From a bacterium (lineage in GTDB: Bacteria > SZUA-182): DNA of 7,255 nt. Shown one piece after another: positions 1 to 5,643 of the stretch. Numbering within the stretch: the stretch's first letter is position 1; every line of letters begins with the position of its first letter. A model generated the notes under the pieces. That model did not search any database and was not told the DNA's origin. It saw only the letters and a program-made list of their open reading frames with translations. The stretch spans positions 1 through 7,255 of the forward strand of contig QIFF01000258.1 in NCBI GenBank assembly GCA_003230635.1. Reading direction: 5' to 3'. A program made the position numbers and the translations under genes.

Positions 1-203
1 AGTTTTTCTCCCTCTTTGACCACCATGTAATAGATGGGGCGGTCAATCAAACCGCAGGAGCGGTGGACCGCTTCAGTGGTTCTTTCCGCAAAATACAAAC
101 CGGGTCGGTGCAGAATTACCTCCTGGCAATGATGGTCGGCTTGATTATTATTGTCACCCTCTTCCTGCTGCGGGTGTTTGATATTGCCGCCCTTTGGCAT
201 TGA
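1..203 (+). CDS. nuoL: NADH-quinone oxidoreductase subunit L-like protein, C-terminal end (partial)
   Basis: An open frame enters from the left edge (first full codon at base 3) and ends with TGA at 201-203, giving 66 visible residues. The readable part has the pattern DHHVIDGAVNQTAG, then RKIQTGSVQNYLL, then one strongly hydrophobic stretch (MMVGLIIIVTLFLL), the last transmembrane helix. The VIDG-x-VN and QTG-x-x-x-NY motifs are what I know from the C-terminus of NuoL, a proton-pumping membrane-arm subunit of complex I. Known from the family: NuoL sits at the distal end of the membrane arm and carries antiporter-like channels; none of that core is inside this window. No complex I gene follows, so this gene is the last of its cluster, although nuoM and nuoN usually come after nuoL. 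A related antiporter-like subunit (hydrogenase or Mrp type) is the main alternative. No clear terminator hairpin follows. Confidence 0.72.
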   Translation, partial: FFSLFDHHVIDGAVNQTAGAVDRFSGSFRKIQTGSVQNYLLAMMVGLIIIVTLFLLRVFDIAALWH

Positions 204-235
204 TAGCATTTGTCTTTCCCACCAAATTTTCCCCC

Positions 236-264
236 TTGACAAAGCAACAGCCTCCTGGTATGTT
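236..264 (+). promoter_or_regulatory. Sigma-A/sigma-70 type promoter of the hrcA operon
   Basis: A perfect -35 box TTGACA (236-241) is followed after 17 bases by TATGTT (259-264), preceded by TG at 256-257, which makes an extended -10. The predicted transcription start is near 271, just before the CIRCE operator at 275-301. A second TATATT lies at 264-269 but its spacing (22) is poor. The promoter lies just after the nuoL-like stop and is the only convincing one before hrcA. Confidence 0.8.
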
Positions 265-274
265 ATATTCCTTA

Positions 275-301
275 TTAGCACTCTAGCTTGGTGAGTGCTA
301 A
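275..301 (+). promoter_or_regulatory. CIRCE operator (HrcA binding site)
   Basis: A perfect CIRCE element: TTAGCACTC (275-283), a 9-base spacer, GAGTGCTAA (293-301), with all 18 arm bases matching the known consensus. It covers the start of the predicted transcript. In established CIRCE systems the HrcA dimer binds here and blocks transcription, and unfolded protein relieves repression because HrcA needs GroEL to stay active. The gene directly downstream is hrcA itself, so the circuit is autoregulatory. I found no second CIRCE in the window, so grpE and dnaK are probably controlled from this site by read-through. Confidence 0.97.
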
Positions 302-325
302 TTTTGGATAATGTTTGTTTGATAC

Positions 326-380
326 ATGTAGTTGCCCCATTCATGGGGCAATCTTGGCCTGATAAATCAGGCAACTACAT
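326..380. repeat. Inverted pair of GTAG-hairpins (REP/BIME-like) in the hrcA leader
   Basis: Plus strand: GTAG (328-331) followed by a 9-bp stem TTGCCCCAT/ATGGGGCAA (332-340 with 343-351). Minus strand: GTAG (378 to 375) followed by a stem formed by 374-366 and 363-354, with one bulged base. The outer ends are also complementary: ATGTAGTTGCC (326-336) and GGCAACTACAT (370-380), 11 perfect pairs. The element can therefore fold as two hairpins or as one stem closing the outer ends, and these states exclude each other. A GTAG 5' of a hairpin, in inverse pairs, is the hallmark of REP elements moved by RAYT transposases in other bacteria. It lies within the predicted 5' untranslated leader of hrcA. 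Confidence 0.8.
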
Positions 381-429
381 TATGGCCTCATCTTGATTGC
401 GACTTGGTGTCAAAAGGGATTGTTGAACA

Positions 430-1473
430 ATGATTGATTTTAACCTGGATGAAAGAAGCCGCATGGTGTTGAATGCGGTAATCAGTTGCTATATTGCTAC
501 CGCCGATCCGGTTGGCTCACGTACCCTATGGAAGCAGCATACGTTGGGGGTTAGCCCGGCTACGCTGCGCAATATTATGGCCGACCTGGAGGAAATGGGT
601 TTGTTGCAGCACCCCTATACCTCGGCCGGCCGTGTTCCCACTGAGTTGGGTTACCGTTTTTACGTTGATGCTCTGGCCCGGCAGGAACACTTGCGGGAAG
701 CTCAACGGCTTGAGCTGGAGCAAGCTTATTCCCACTTGGGTGAAGATGAGGAAAATGTATTTGCCTCTGTCTGCCGTTTGTTATCAGCCAGTTCCCAGTA
801 CATTGGAGTGCTTTTGGCCCCCCGCTTGCGGGATGCGGCCTTCAAGCATATAAAGTTTATTCGCTTGCGGGAAAAGCAAATCCTGGTAGTTTTTGTCTCC
901 CAGGCCGGGCTGGTACAGGAGCGGGTAATTGAGGTTAAGGAGCCCTATTCACAAGACAAATTAGACCAGATGGCGCGCTGCTTGAATGCCCATCTTAAAG
1001 GGCTGCCTCTCTACCGGGTCAGGGAACAATTGATGGGGATGATGGCTGAGGATAAGGCCCTTTATGACCGTTTGCTCCAGGAGGCGCTCAAGTTGAGCAA
1101 AGAGGTATTGACCGAGAGTGAGGAGGGAAATGTTTATATTGAAGGAAAACTCAACCTCCTCAACCAGCCGGAGTTTGCTGACGTAGAAAAAATGAGGTCT
1201 ATTTTCCAGGCCTTTGAAGAAAAGAGTCAGATTGTGCATATTTTGGACAGTTGTTTGAATGAAAAAGGGGTGCACATCTTGATTGGTTCGGAGACCGAAA
1301 CCGATCAGATGCGTGATTGCAGCCTGGTTACCGCTACCTATAGCAATAGGGGGCGGGTTGTGGGGACCTTAGGGGTAATCGGTCCCACCCGGATGCACTA
1401 CTCCTATGTAATCCCCCTGGTGGAATATACCGCTAAGCTGGTAAGTGAGATACTCAGTAAAATTGACGATTGA
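430..1473 (+). CDS. hrcA: Heat-inducible transcription repressor HrcA
   Basis: HrcA is the DNA-binding repressor of class I heat-shock genes and acts at CIRCE, one perfect copy of which lies 128 bases upstream. The 347-residue product is full length for the family. Residues 1-75 form the winged helix-turn-helix: LDERSRMVLNAVI, then PVGSRTL, the recognition region VSPATLRNIMADLEEMGLL (41-59), and the wing TSAGRVPTELGYRFYVD (64-80). The middle is the GAF-like dimer domain. The end has the family block DCSLVTATYSNRG...GTLGVIGPTRMHYSYV. The ATG at 430 has a modest Shine-Dalgarno (AAGGGA, 414-419) ten bases upstream. It is the first gene of hrcA-grpE-dnaK. The last codons (AAA ATT GAC GAT TGA) already belong to the heptad repeat starting at 1462, so the stop lies inside repeat sequence and the C-terminus may be slightly altered. 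Confidence 0.96.
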   Translation: MIDFNLDERSRMVLNAVISCYIATADPVGSRTLWKQHTLGVSPATLRNIMADLEEMGLLQHPYTSAGRVPTELGYRFYVDALARQEHLREAQRLELEQAYSHLGEDEENVFASVCRLLSASSQYIGVLLAPRLRDAAFKHIKFIRLREKQILVVFVSQAGLVQERVIEVKEPYSQDKLDQMARCLNAHLKGLPLYRVREQLMGMMAEDKALYDRLLQEALKLSKEVLTESEEGNVYIEGKLNLLNQPEFADVEKMRSIFQAFEEKSQIVHILDSCLNEKGVHILIGSETETDQMRDCSLVTATYSNRGRVVGTLGVIGPTRMHYSYVIPLVEYTAKLVSEILSKIDD

Positions 1474-1549
1474 AGATTGACAATTGAAGATTGAAAGAAA
1501 AAGCTTTTAAAGCTTTTCAATCGTCAATCGAAAATAGTCAATAGTCAAT
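1462..1549. repeat. Inverted array of ATTGAMN-type heptads around a palindrome
   Basis: Left arm: five heptads ATTGACG, ATTGAAG, ATTGACA, ATTGAAG, ATTGAAA in a row (1462-1496). Centre: a palindrome with 9-base arms AAAAGCTTT/AAAGCTTTT around one T (1499-1517). Right arm (1514-1549): the same heptads in reverse complement (CAAT, CGTCAAT, one divergent unit, AGTCAAT, AGTCAATT). The region spans the end of hrcA and nearly all of the gap to grpE. GATTGAAA (1489-1496) pairs with TTTCAATC (1515-1522), so the transcript can form an A/T-rich hairpin. It is not followed by a clear T-run, so I do not call it a terminator. Confidence 0.8.
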
Positions 1550-1551
1550 TG

Positions 1552-1560
1552 AAAGAGGTG
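1552..1560 (+). promoter_or_regulatory. Ribosome binding site that decides the grpE start
   Basis: AAAGAGGTG (1552-1560) is a good Shine-Dalgarno with six bases to GTG 1567-1569. It lies downstream of the in-frame TTG at 1549, which therefore cannot use it, and it is too close to the TTG at 1564. Confidence 0.75.
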
Positions 1561-1566
1561 CAATTG

Positions 1567-2124
1567 GTGACACATAAAACTAAAGAAAAAGAACGAGAGG
1601 GCTTAAAAGAACCGCAGGCGGAAGAGGTATCAGAAGTTAGTGCAGTAGAGGCGCTCAAAAGGGAGTTGGAGGCCAAGCAAAGGGAGGCCGAAGAGCTTTA
1701 TGAGCGCCTCTTACGTAATCAGGCCGAAAGTGAAAACTTCCAGAAGCGGATGCAAAAGGAACGGGCGGAGTTTGCGCTCTTCGCTACCGAAAGACTGGTT
1801 AATAACCTTTTGCCGGTGATGGATGATCTGGAACGGGCAATTGAAGCCGCCGAGAAGAGTAAGGATTTTGATGCCCTGGCCGGCGGAGTCAGATTGATTT
1901 TAAATCAATTAAAAGGGGTCTTGGAAAAGGTCGGTTTGAAGGATGTAAAAGCAGAGGGTCAGCCCTTTGATCCCGCCCACCACGAAGCGGTACGGGTGGT
2001 GGAAACTGATGAGCATAAGGAAAACGCCGTGGTGGAGGAACTGCGCAAGGGGTATCTCTTGAATGAGCGGGTACTGCGCCCGGCCATGGTAGCTGTAGCT
2101 AAGAAAAAAGAGGGGAAAGGATGA
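1567..2124 (+). CDS. grpE: GrpE nucleotide exchange factor of DnaK
   Basis: GrpE is the homodimeric co-chaperone that opens the DnaK nucleotide pocket to release ADP. From the GTG at 1567 the product is 185 residues, normal for the family. Residues 1-30 are charged and probably disordered. Residues 30-75 are a heptad-like coiled coil including RNQAESENFQKRMQKER. Next come the helices with LLPVMDDLERAIE (82-94) and LILNQLKGVLEKVGL (110-124). The C-terminal beta wing contains the signature FDPAHHEAV (134-142), then YLLNERVLRPAMVAVAKK. A frame extension to TTG 1549 is possible but would place the ribosome binding site inside the gene. It follows hrcA by 93 bases. Its TGA stop (2122-2124) touches the start of the composite palindrome, so the tail KKKEGKG may have been set by the repeat boundary. 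Confidence 0.96.
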   Translation: MTHKTKEKEREGLKEPQAEEVSEVSAVEALKRELEAKQREAEELYERLLRNQAESENFQKRMQKERAEFALFATERLVNNLLPVMDDLERAIEAAEKSKDFDALAGGVRLILNQLKGVLEKVGLKDVKAEGQPFDPAHHEAVRVVETDEHKENAVVEELRKGYLLNERVLRPAMVAVAKKKEGKG

Positions 2125-2325
2125 ACCACAGAGGACACAGAGGGAAAACTTCATAATTCCAAATGTCAAAATCCAAAGTTCAAAAAATAGGACGCAGATT
2201 TCCGCAGATGAACGCTGATTTTTTTCTTTTTAATCCTGCGAATCTGCGTTTATCAGCGTCCTAATTAAGGTTTTGTCATTTGAGCTTTATCATCTGAAAT
2301 TGTTTTCTCTGTGCTCTCTGTGGTT
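2124..2325. repeat. Composite nested palindrome between grpE and dnaK
   Basis: The outer arms are AACCACAGAGGACACAGAGG (from 2124, plus strand) and the inverse copy ending in CTCTCTGTGGTT (2303-2325). Inside these are less conserved A/T-rich flanks (TGTCAAAATCCAAAGTTCAAA at left, TTTTGTCATTTGAGC at right). The core arms are TAGGACGCAGATTTCCGCAG (from 2188) and an inverse copy ending in TATCAGCGTCCTA (to 2263), with TAGGACGC/GCGTCCTA perfectly paired. The centre is a T-rich loop (2219-2231). Both arms thus carry the same modules in the same order from the outside in, about 95 bases each. Similar CCACAGAG and GACGCAGAT repeats are, as far as I recall, scattered through many unrelated bacterial genomes. 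No open frame of note lies inside. The dnaK Shine-Dalgarno lies 13 bases beyond it. Confidence 0.82.
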
Positions 2326-2351
2326 AGGCTTATAATTAAGGAGGATTTAAC

Positions 2352-4289
2352 ATGGGAAAAGTTATTGGCATAGATTTGGGCACAACTAATTCTTGTGTCG
2401 CAGTAATGGAGGGAGGGGAACCCAAGGTTATTAGCAATGCCGAGGGTAATCGCACCACCCCTTCAGTGGTGGCTATTGATAAACATGGAGACTGGCTGGT
2501 TGGGGCGCGTGCCAAGAACCAGGCAATTATCAATCCCGAGAACACCGTGTTTTCTACCAAGCGTCTGATCGGCAGGAGTTTTAATTCTCCTCAAGTTAAA
2601 GAGGCCCAGAAACACCTGCCCTATAAAATCACCAAGTCCCAAAGCGGCGGCTGCAACCTGCATATTATGAATAAAGATTACAGCCTGCCGGAGATTTCGG
2701 CCAGGGTTTTGCAGAAAATGAAGCAAACCGCTGAGGATTATTTGGGAGAACCGGTTAAAGACGCAGTAGTTACCGTGCCGGCTTACTTCAGTGACAGCCA
2801 GCGCCAGGCCACCAAGGATGCGGGCCAGATTGCCGGGCTTAATGTGCTGCGCATTATTAACGAGCCTACTGCTGCTTCCCTGGCCTATGGCCTGGACAAA
2901 AAGAAGAATGAGTATATTGCCGTCTATGATCTGGGCGGCGGCACCTTTGATATTTCCATCCTGGAATTGGGCGACGGTGTATTTGAGGTCAAATCCACCA
3001 ATGGGGATACATACCTGGGCGGGGATGACTTTGACCAGCGAATTATCAAATGGCTGGCGGATGAGTTCAAGAAGGATCAGGGAATAGACCTGAGCCAGGA
3101 CAAAATGGCCCTCCAGCGTCTCAAGGAAGCGGCGGAAAAGGCCAAGTGCGAGCTTTCTACGGCCATGCAGACCGATATTAATCTGCCCTTTATTACCGCC
3201 GATGCCAGTGGCCCCAAACACCTGAATGTTACCCTGACCAGGGCCAAACTGGAGCAACTGGTGGAGGACCTGATTGAACGCAGTATTAAACCCTGCAAAA
3301 AGGCGATAACCGATGCCAAGCTTAAGCTAAGTGAGATTGGCGAGGTAATTCTAGTAGGGGGCATGACCCGCATGCCCAAGGTGCAGGAAGCGGTGCGCCA
3401 GTTCTTCGGCAAGGAGCCCCACAAGGGGGTCAACCCGGATGAGGTGGTAGCCATTGGGGCGGCTATCCAGGGGGGAGTTCTAACCGGCGATGTCAAGGAT
3501 GTCTTGCTGCTGGATGTGACACCCCTGTCTCTGGGGATTGAAACCCTGGGGGGAGTGTGCACCAAGTTAATTGAGCGCAACACCACCATTCCCACCCGTA
3601 AAAGCCAGATATTCTCCACTGCGGCTGACAACCAGACTGCGGTCAGTATCAATGTCTTGCAGGGCGAGCGGGAAATGGCGGCGGACAATAAGACCCTGGG
3701 GCGTTTTGACCTGGTGGGGATTCCCTCCGCCCCGCGGGGACTGCCCCAGATTGAGGTTGCCTTTGACATTGACGCCAACGGAATTGTGCATGTATCCGCC
3801 AAGGACTTAGGTACCGGCAAGGAGCAGAAAATACAGATTACCGCCTCCAGCGGCCTGAATAAAGAGGACATAGAGCAGATGGTCAAGGAGGCCGAAGCCC
3901 ATGCCGAAGAGGATGCTAAGAAAAAGGAACTGATAGAACTGCGTAACCAGGCCGACACCCTGATTTACACTACGGAAAAAACCATGAAAGAACATGGGGA
4001 TAAAATCAGCAGCGATGACAAGGATAAGGTTAAGGCGGCAACTGAAAGCCTCAAAAAGGCCATGGAGGGCAAGGACGCCCAAGCGATTAAGGACGGTATG
4101 GAACAGCTAACCCAGGCCTCCCATAAACTGGCCGAGGCTATGTATGCCCAGGCCCAGGCCGCCCAGCAGCAAGCCGCCGGGGCGGAAGGTGCTCAAGCAG
4201 AAGCTGGTGCTGAATCCCAGGCAGGCAGCCAAGGCGAAGACGTGGTGGATGCTGATTTTGAGGTAGTGGATGAGGACAAGAAAGAGTAG
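2352..4289 (+). CDS. dnaK: Molecular chaperone DnaK (Hsp70), diderm-type with N-terminal insertion
   Basis: DnaK is the cytosolic ATP-driven Hsp70 that binds exposed hydrophobic segments with DnaJ and GrpE. At 645 residues it is full length. Nucleotide-binding domain: phosphate 1 loop [10 protein letters not shown] (5-14), [17 protein letters not shown] (142-158), [14 protein letters not shown], phosphate 2 loop [11 protein letters not shown] (192-202), and the adenosine motif [13 protein letters not shown]. The interdomain linker is [12 protein letters not shown] (384-395). The substrate-binding domain includes LQGERE and PAPRG-like [13 protein letters not shown] helical lid is followed by a Q/A/G-rich tail and the conserved end [16 protein letters not shown]. 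Compared with Bacillus DnaK, VPAYF lies 26 residues later because of extra sequence at about 77-102, the insertion typical of Gram-negative DnaK. A strong Shine-Dalgarno AAGGAGG (2338-2344) sits seven bases before ATG. dnaJ, the usual next gene, is absent. Confidence 0.98.
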   Translation: MGKVIGIDLGTTNSCVAVMEGGEPKVISNAEGNRTTPSVVAIDKHGDWLVGARAKNQAIINPENTVFSTKRLIGRSFNSPQVKEAQKHLPYKITKSQSGGCNLHIMNKDYSLPEISARVLQKMKQTAEDYLGEPVKDAVVTVPAYFSDSQRQATKDAGQIAGLNVLRIINEPTAASLAYGLDKKKNEYIAVYDLGGGTFDISILELGDGVFEVKSTNGDTYLGGDDFDQRIIKWLADEFKKDQGIDLSQDKMALQRLKEAAEKAKCELSTAMQTDINLPFITADASGPKHLNVTLTRAKLEQLVEDLIERSIKPCKKAITDAKLKLSEIGEVILVGGMTRMPKVQEAVRQFFGKEPHKGVNPDEVVAIGAAIQGGVLTGDVKDVLLLDVTPLSLGIETLGGVCTKLIERNTTIPTRKSQIFSTAADNQTAVSINVLQGEREMAADNKTLGRFDLVGIPSAPRGLPQIEVAFDIDANGIVHVSAKDLGTGKEQKIQITASSGLNKEDIEQMVKEAEAHAEEDAKKKELIELRNQADTLIYTTEKTMKEHGDKISSDDKDKVKAATESLKKAMEGKDAQAIKDGMEQLTQASHKLAEAMYAQAQAAQQQAAGAEGAQAEAGAESQAGSQGEDVVDADFEVVDEDKKE

Positions 4290-4306
4290 CCTGTAGGCGA
4301 TTTTGC

Positions 4307-4335
4307 TTGAGAATTAGTTATGACTGTTGGATAAT
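4307..4335 (+). promoter_or_regulatory. Candidate promoter for rsmE, overlapping the dnaK terminator
   Basis: TTGAGA (4307-4312) and GATAAT (4330-4335) each match five of six consensus bases and are 17 apart. The predicted start near 4342 is inside the left arm of the terminator hairpin (4334-4346). An rsmE transcript begun here would lack most of that arm and would not form the terminator. This is inference from consensus only. Confidence 0.5.
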
Positions 4336-4368
4336 GGGGTAGGGCCTTATGGCTCTGCCCCATTTTTT
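4333..4368 (+). terminator. Rho-independent terminator after dnaK
   Basis: A 13-bp stem pairs ATGGGGTAGGGCC (4334-4346) with GGCTCTGCCCCAT (4351-4363). It contains two G-T wobbles and a TTAT loop, and six T follow (4363-4368). It lies 44 bases past the dnaK stop and directly before the rsmE Shine-Dalgarno (4369-4374), so it should end the heat-shock transcript and separate it from rsmE. Confidence 0.88.
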
Positions 4369-4380
4369 GTGGAGAAATAT

Positions 4381-5121
4381 ATGCCGTCTTTTTTGATAAA
4401 TCCAGCCGATATTAATAAGAGTAAAGAGCTTGTCATTTCAGGGCAAGAAGCTCACCACATTCAGCGAGTATTACGATTGGGAGTTGGCGACGGCCTGACT
4501 CTTTTTGATGGAGCAGGACATAGATATGAAGCCCAGATTATCCAGCAAAACCCTCATCAGGTAACGGTTAAACTCCTGAGTAAAAGCCCTATCCCCCCTC
4601 CCCCGCTCAATATTACTTTGCTTCAATGCCTGCCCCGCCTGGACAAGATGGATTTGATTGTGCAGAAGGCAGTCGAGTTGGGAGTAAGCCGGATTATTCC
4701 TGTGCTGAGCCGGCGCTGCCGGGCTGTCCAGCCGGCCAGGTTGGCGCATAAGGAGGAACGCTGGCAGCGGATTACTGCCGAAGCGGCCAAGCAGTGCGGT
4801 CAGGCCCATCTTCCGGTTATAGAAAGCGCGCAAGCTCTAAGTGAGTTATTGGAAGGGGATTGGGGGGATAGTTTAGCCCTTGTCCTCTGGGAAGAAGAGA
4901 AGAATAAGAGTTTAAAGCAACTGTTGCGGAGTGTTCCCAAACCCAAGAAAATTGCCCTCTTGGTGGGAGCGGAGGGTGGCTTTACCCCCCGGGAAACCGG
5001 TTTGCTGCAAGGCAAGGGCTGGCGCTCGGCAGGCTTAGGCCCCCGGATTTTGCGCCTGGAGACGGCGGCGATTGTGGGACTGGGAATTATTCAATATGAA
5101 CTGGGAGATTTATCGCTTTGA
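4381..5121 (+). CDS. rsmE: 16S rRNA (uracil-1498-N3)-methyltransferase RsmE
   Basis: RsmE methylates N3 of U1498 in helix 44 of 16S rRNA, using S-adenosylmethionine. The 246-residue product has normal length. The N-terminal PUA-like domain holds EAHHIQRVLRLGVGDGLTLFDGAGHRYEA (23-51). The C-terminal SPOUT (trefoil-knot) domain begins at about 75 with LLQCLPRLDKMDLIVQKAVELGV. It continues with RWQRITAEAAKQCGQAHLPVI, the SAM loop VGAEGGFTPRE (195-205; usually GPEGG), and LGPRILRLETA (219-229), ending in YELGDL. ATG 4381 is chosen because GTGGAG (4369-4374) is six bases upstream; the in-frame TTG at 4327 would translate through the terminator hairpin. In many Firmicutes rsmE follows dnaJ and prmA; here it follows dnaK after 91 bases. 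Confidence 0.95.
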   Translation: MPSFLINPADINKSKELVISGQEAHHIQRVLRLGVGDGLTLFDGAGHRYEAQIIQQNPHQVTVKLLSKSPIPPPPLNITLLQCLPRLDKMDLIVQKAVELGVSRIIPVLSRRCRAVQPARLAHKEERWQRITAEAAKQCGQAHLPVIESAQALSELLEGDWGDSLALVLWEEEKNKSLKQLLRSVPKPKKIALLVGAEGGFTPRETGLLQGKGWRSAGLGPRILRLETAAIVGLGIIQYELGDLSL

Positions 5122-5130
5122 CTTGAGGGG

Positions 5131-5216
5131 GTAGGTTGGGTTGAGGTACGAAACCCAACAATTACTCACCGCTCACAACGCTAAAGTTGGGTTTCATTTC
5201 ATTCAACCCAACCTAC
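5131..5216. repeat. Inverted pair of GTAG-hairpins (REP/BIME-like) in the rsmE/glnB convergent gap
   Basis: Plus strand: GTAG (5131-5134) with stem GTTGGGTT/AACCCAAC (5135-5142 with 5152-5159). Minus strand: GTAG (5216 to 5213) with the same stem (5212-5205 with 5193-5186). The outer ends GTAGGTTGGGTTGA (5131-5144) and its complement (5203-5216) match over 14 bases, and the inner arms GAAACCCAAC/GTTGGGTTTC match over 10. It may fold as two hairpins or one long one. It nearly fills the gap between the convergent ends of rsmE and glnB, so it may act as a two-way transcription block, but no T-run follows either side. Confidence 0.85.
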
Positions 5217-5224
5217 TCCTGATT

Positions 5225-5566
5225 TTAACCAATCGCCGCTTTCCCCTCCTCGCCGGTTCTAATCTGTAGGCAGCGCTCCAGGCTGACCACGAAGATTTTG
5301 CCGTCGCCAATCTTTCCCGTGCGCGCCCCTTTAACAATAGCGTCAATGGTGGGTTGCACGAACTCGTCGTTGACGGCGATTTCCAGGCGCAGCTTCTTCA
5401 GCAGGTTGACCTCCATTTCCACCCCGCGGTAGGTTTCATGGAAGCCTTTCTGCTGGCCGCAGCCCAGGGCGTTGGTAACCGACATCTTATGGATACCGGC
5501 GGCATACAGGGCTTGCTTGACATCGTTGAGCTTATGCGGCTGGATGTAGGCAGTTACTAGTTTCAT
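5225..5566 (-). CDS. glnK: Nitrogen regulatory protein PII (GlnB/GlnK type), Tyr51 replaced
   Basis: PII is the cytosolic trimeric sensor of 2-oxoglutarate and ATP/ADP; the form encoded beside amt normally plugs the Amt pore when nitrogen is plentiful. The product has 113 residues, normal length. Visible sites: T-loop [17 protein letters not shown] (35-51) with Gln39 and Gly41, Lys58 and Glu62, the B-loop [10 protein letters not shown] (83-92) with Gly87 and Lys90, and C-loop IRTGE with Arg103. Position 51, the tyrosine uridylylated by GlnD in enterobacteria, is Met; Tyr46 is kept. Position 101, an Arg binding ATP phosphates in E. coli, is Gln. GlnD-type modification is therefore unlikely. 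It lies 77 bases downstream of amt on the same strand. Shine-Dalgarno TAGGAGGA (5580 to 5573) is strong. The name glnK rests on linkage to amt; glnB is equally possible. Confidence 0.94.
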   Translation of the reverse strand: MKLVTAYIQPHKLNDVKQALYAAGIHKMSVTNALGCGQQKGFHETYRGVEMEVNLLKKLRLEIAVNDEFVQPTIDAIVKGARTGKIGDGKIFVVSLERCLQIRTGEEGKAAIG

Positions 5567-5572
5567 AGTTTA

Positions 5573-5637
5573 TCCTCCTATCTTTTGAACTTGAATTTTG
5601 ACAGCTGAAATTCTTTTCCTCTGTGTTCTCTGTGGTT
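5573..5637 (-). repeat. Third copy of the CCACAGAG-type repeat, between amt and glnB
   Basis: Read on the minus strand from 5637, this begins AACCACAGAGAACACAGAGG and continues through TGTCAAAATTCAAGTTCAAAAG to TAGGAGG. The left arm of the grpE-dnaK palindrome (2124-2194) has the same order of blocks: AACCACAGAGGACACAGAGG, TGTCAAAATCCAAAGTTCAAA, TAGGACG. The match runs over about 65-70 bases with small gaps. The element fills almost the whole amt-glnB gap, and its end supplies the glnB ribosome binding site. Confidence 0.8.
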
Positions 5638-5643
5638 CCATCT

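Noticed and set aside
1462..1549. Heptad array as a CRISPR or iteron origin
   Set aside because: Units are only 7 bases, have no spacers, are mirrored, and no replication or Cas gene is near.
1549..1566. TTG start giving GrpE 6 extra residues
   Set aside because: The only good ribosome binding site (1552-1560) lies downstream of that TTG.
2331..2336. TATAAT just before the dnaK ribosome binding site
   Set aside because: A start seven bases downstream would fall inside the Shine-Dalgarno, and no -35 box lies 17 bases upstream (TCTGTG).
2463..3958. Long open frames on the minus strand opposite dnaK (about 264 and 293 codons)
   Set aside because: They lie fully opposite a well conserved dnaK, show no recognisable domain, and have low-complexity composition expected from reading a biased gene backwards.
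4327..4380. TTG start giving RsmE 18 extra residues
   Set aside because: The extension translates the terminator stem and T-run, while ATG 4381 has a Shine-Dalgarno at the right distance and begins where family members begin.
5131..5216. Convergent inverted repeat as a bidirectional rho-independent terminator
   Set aside because: Neither side has a T-run after a G/C-rich stem, and the GTAG-paired structure is better explained as a REP-like repeat.
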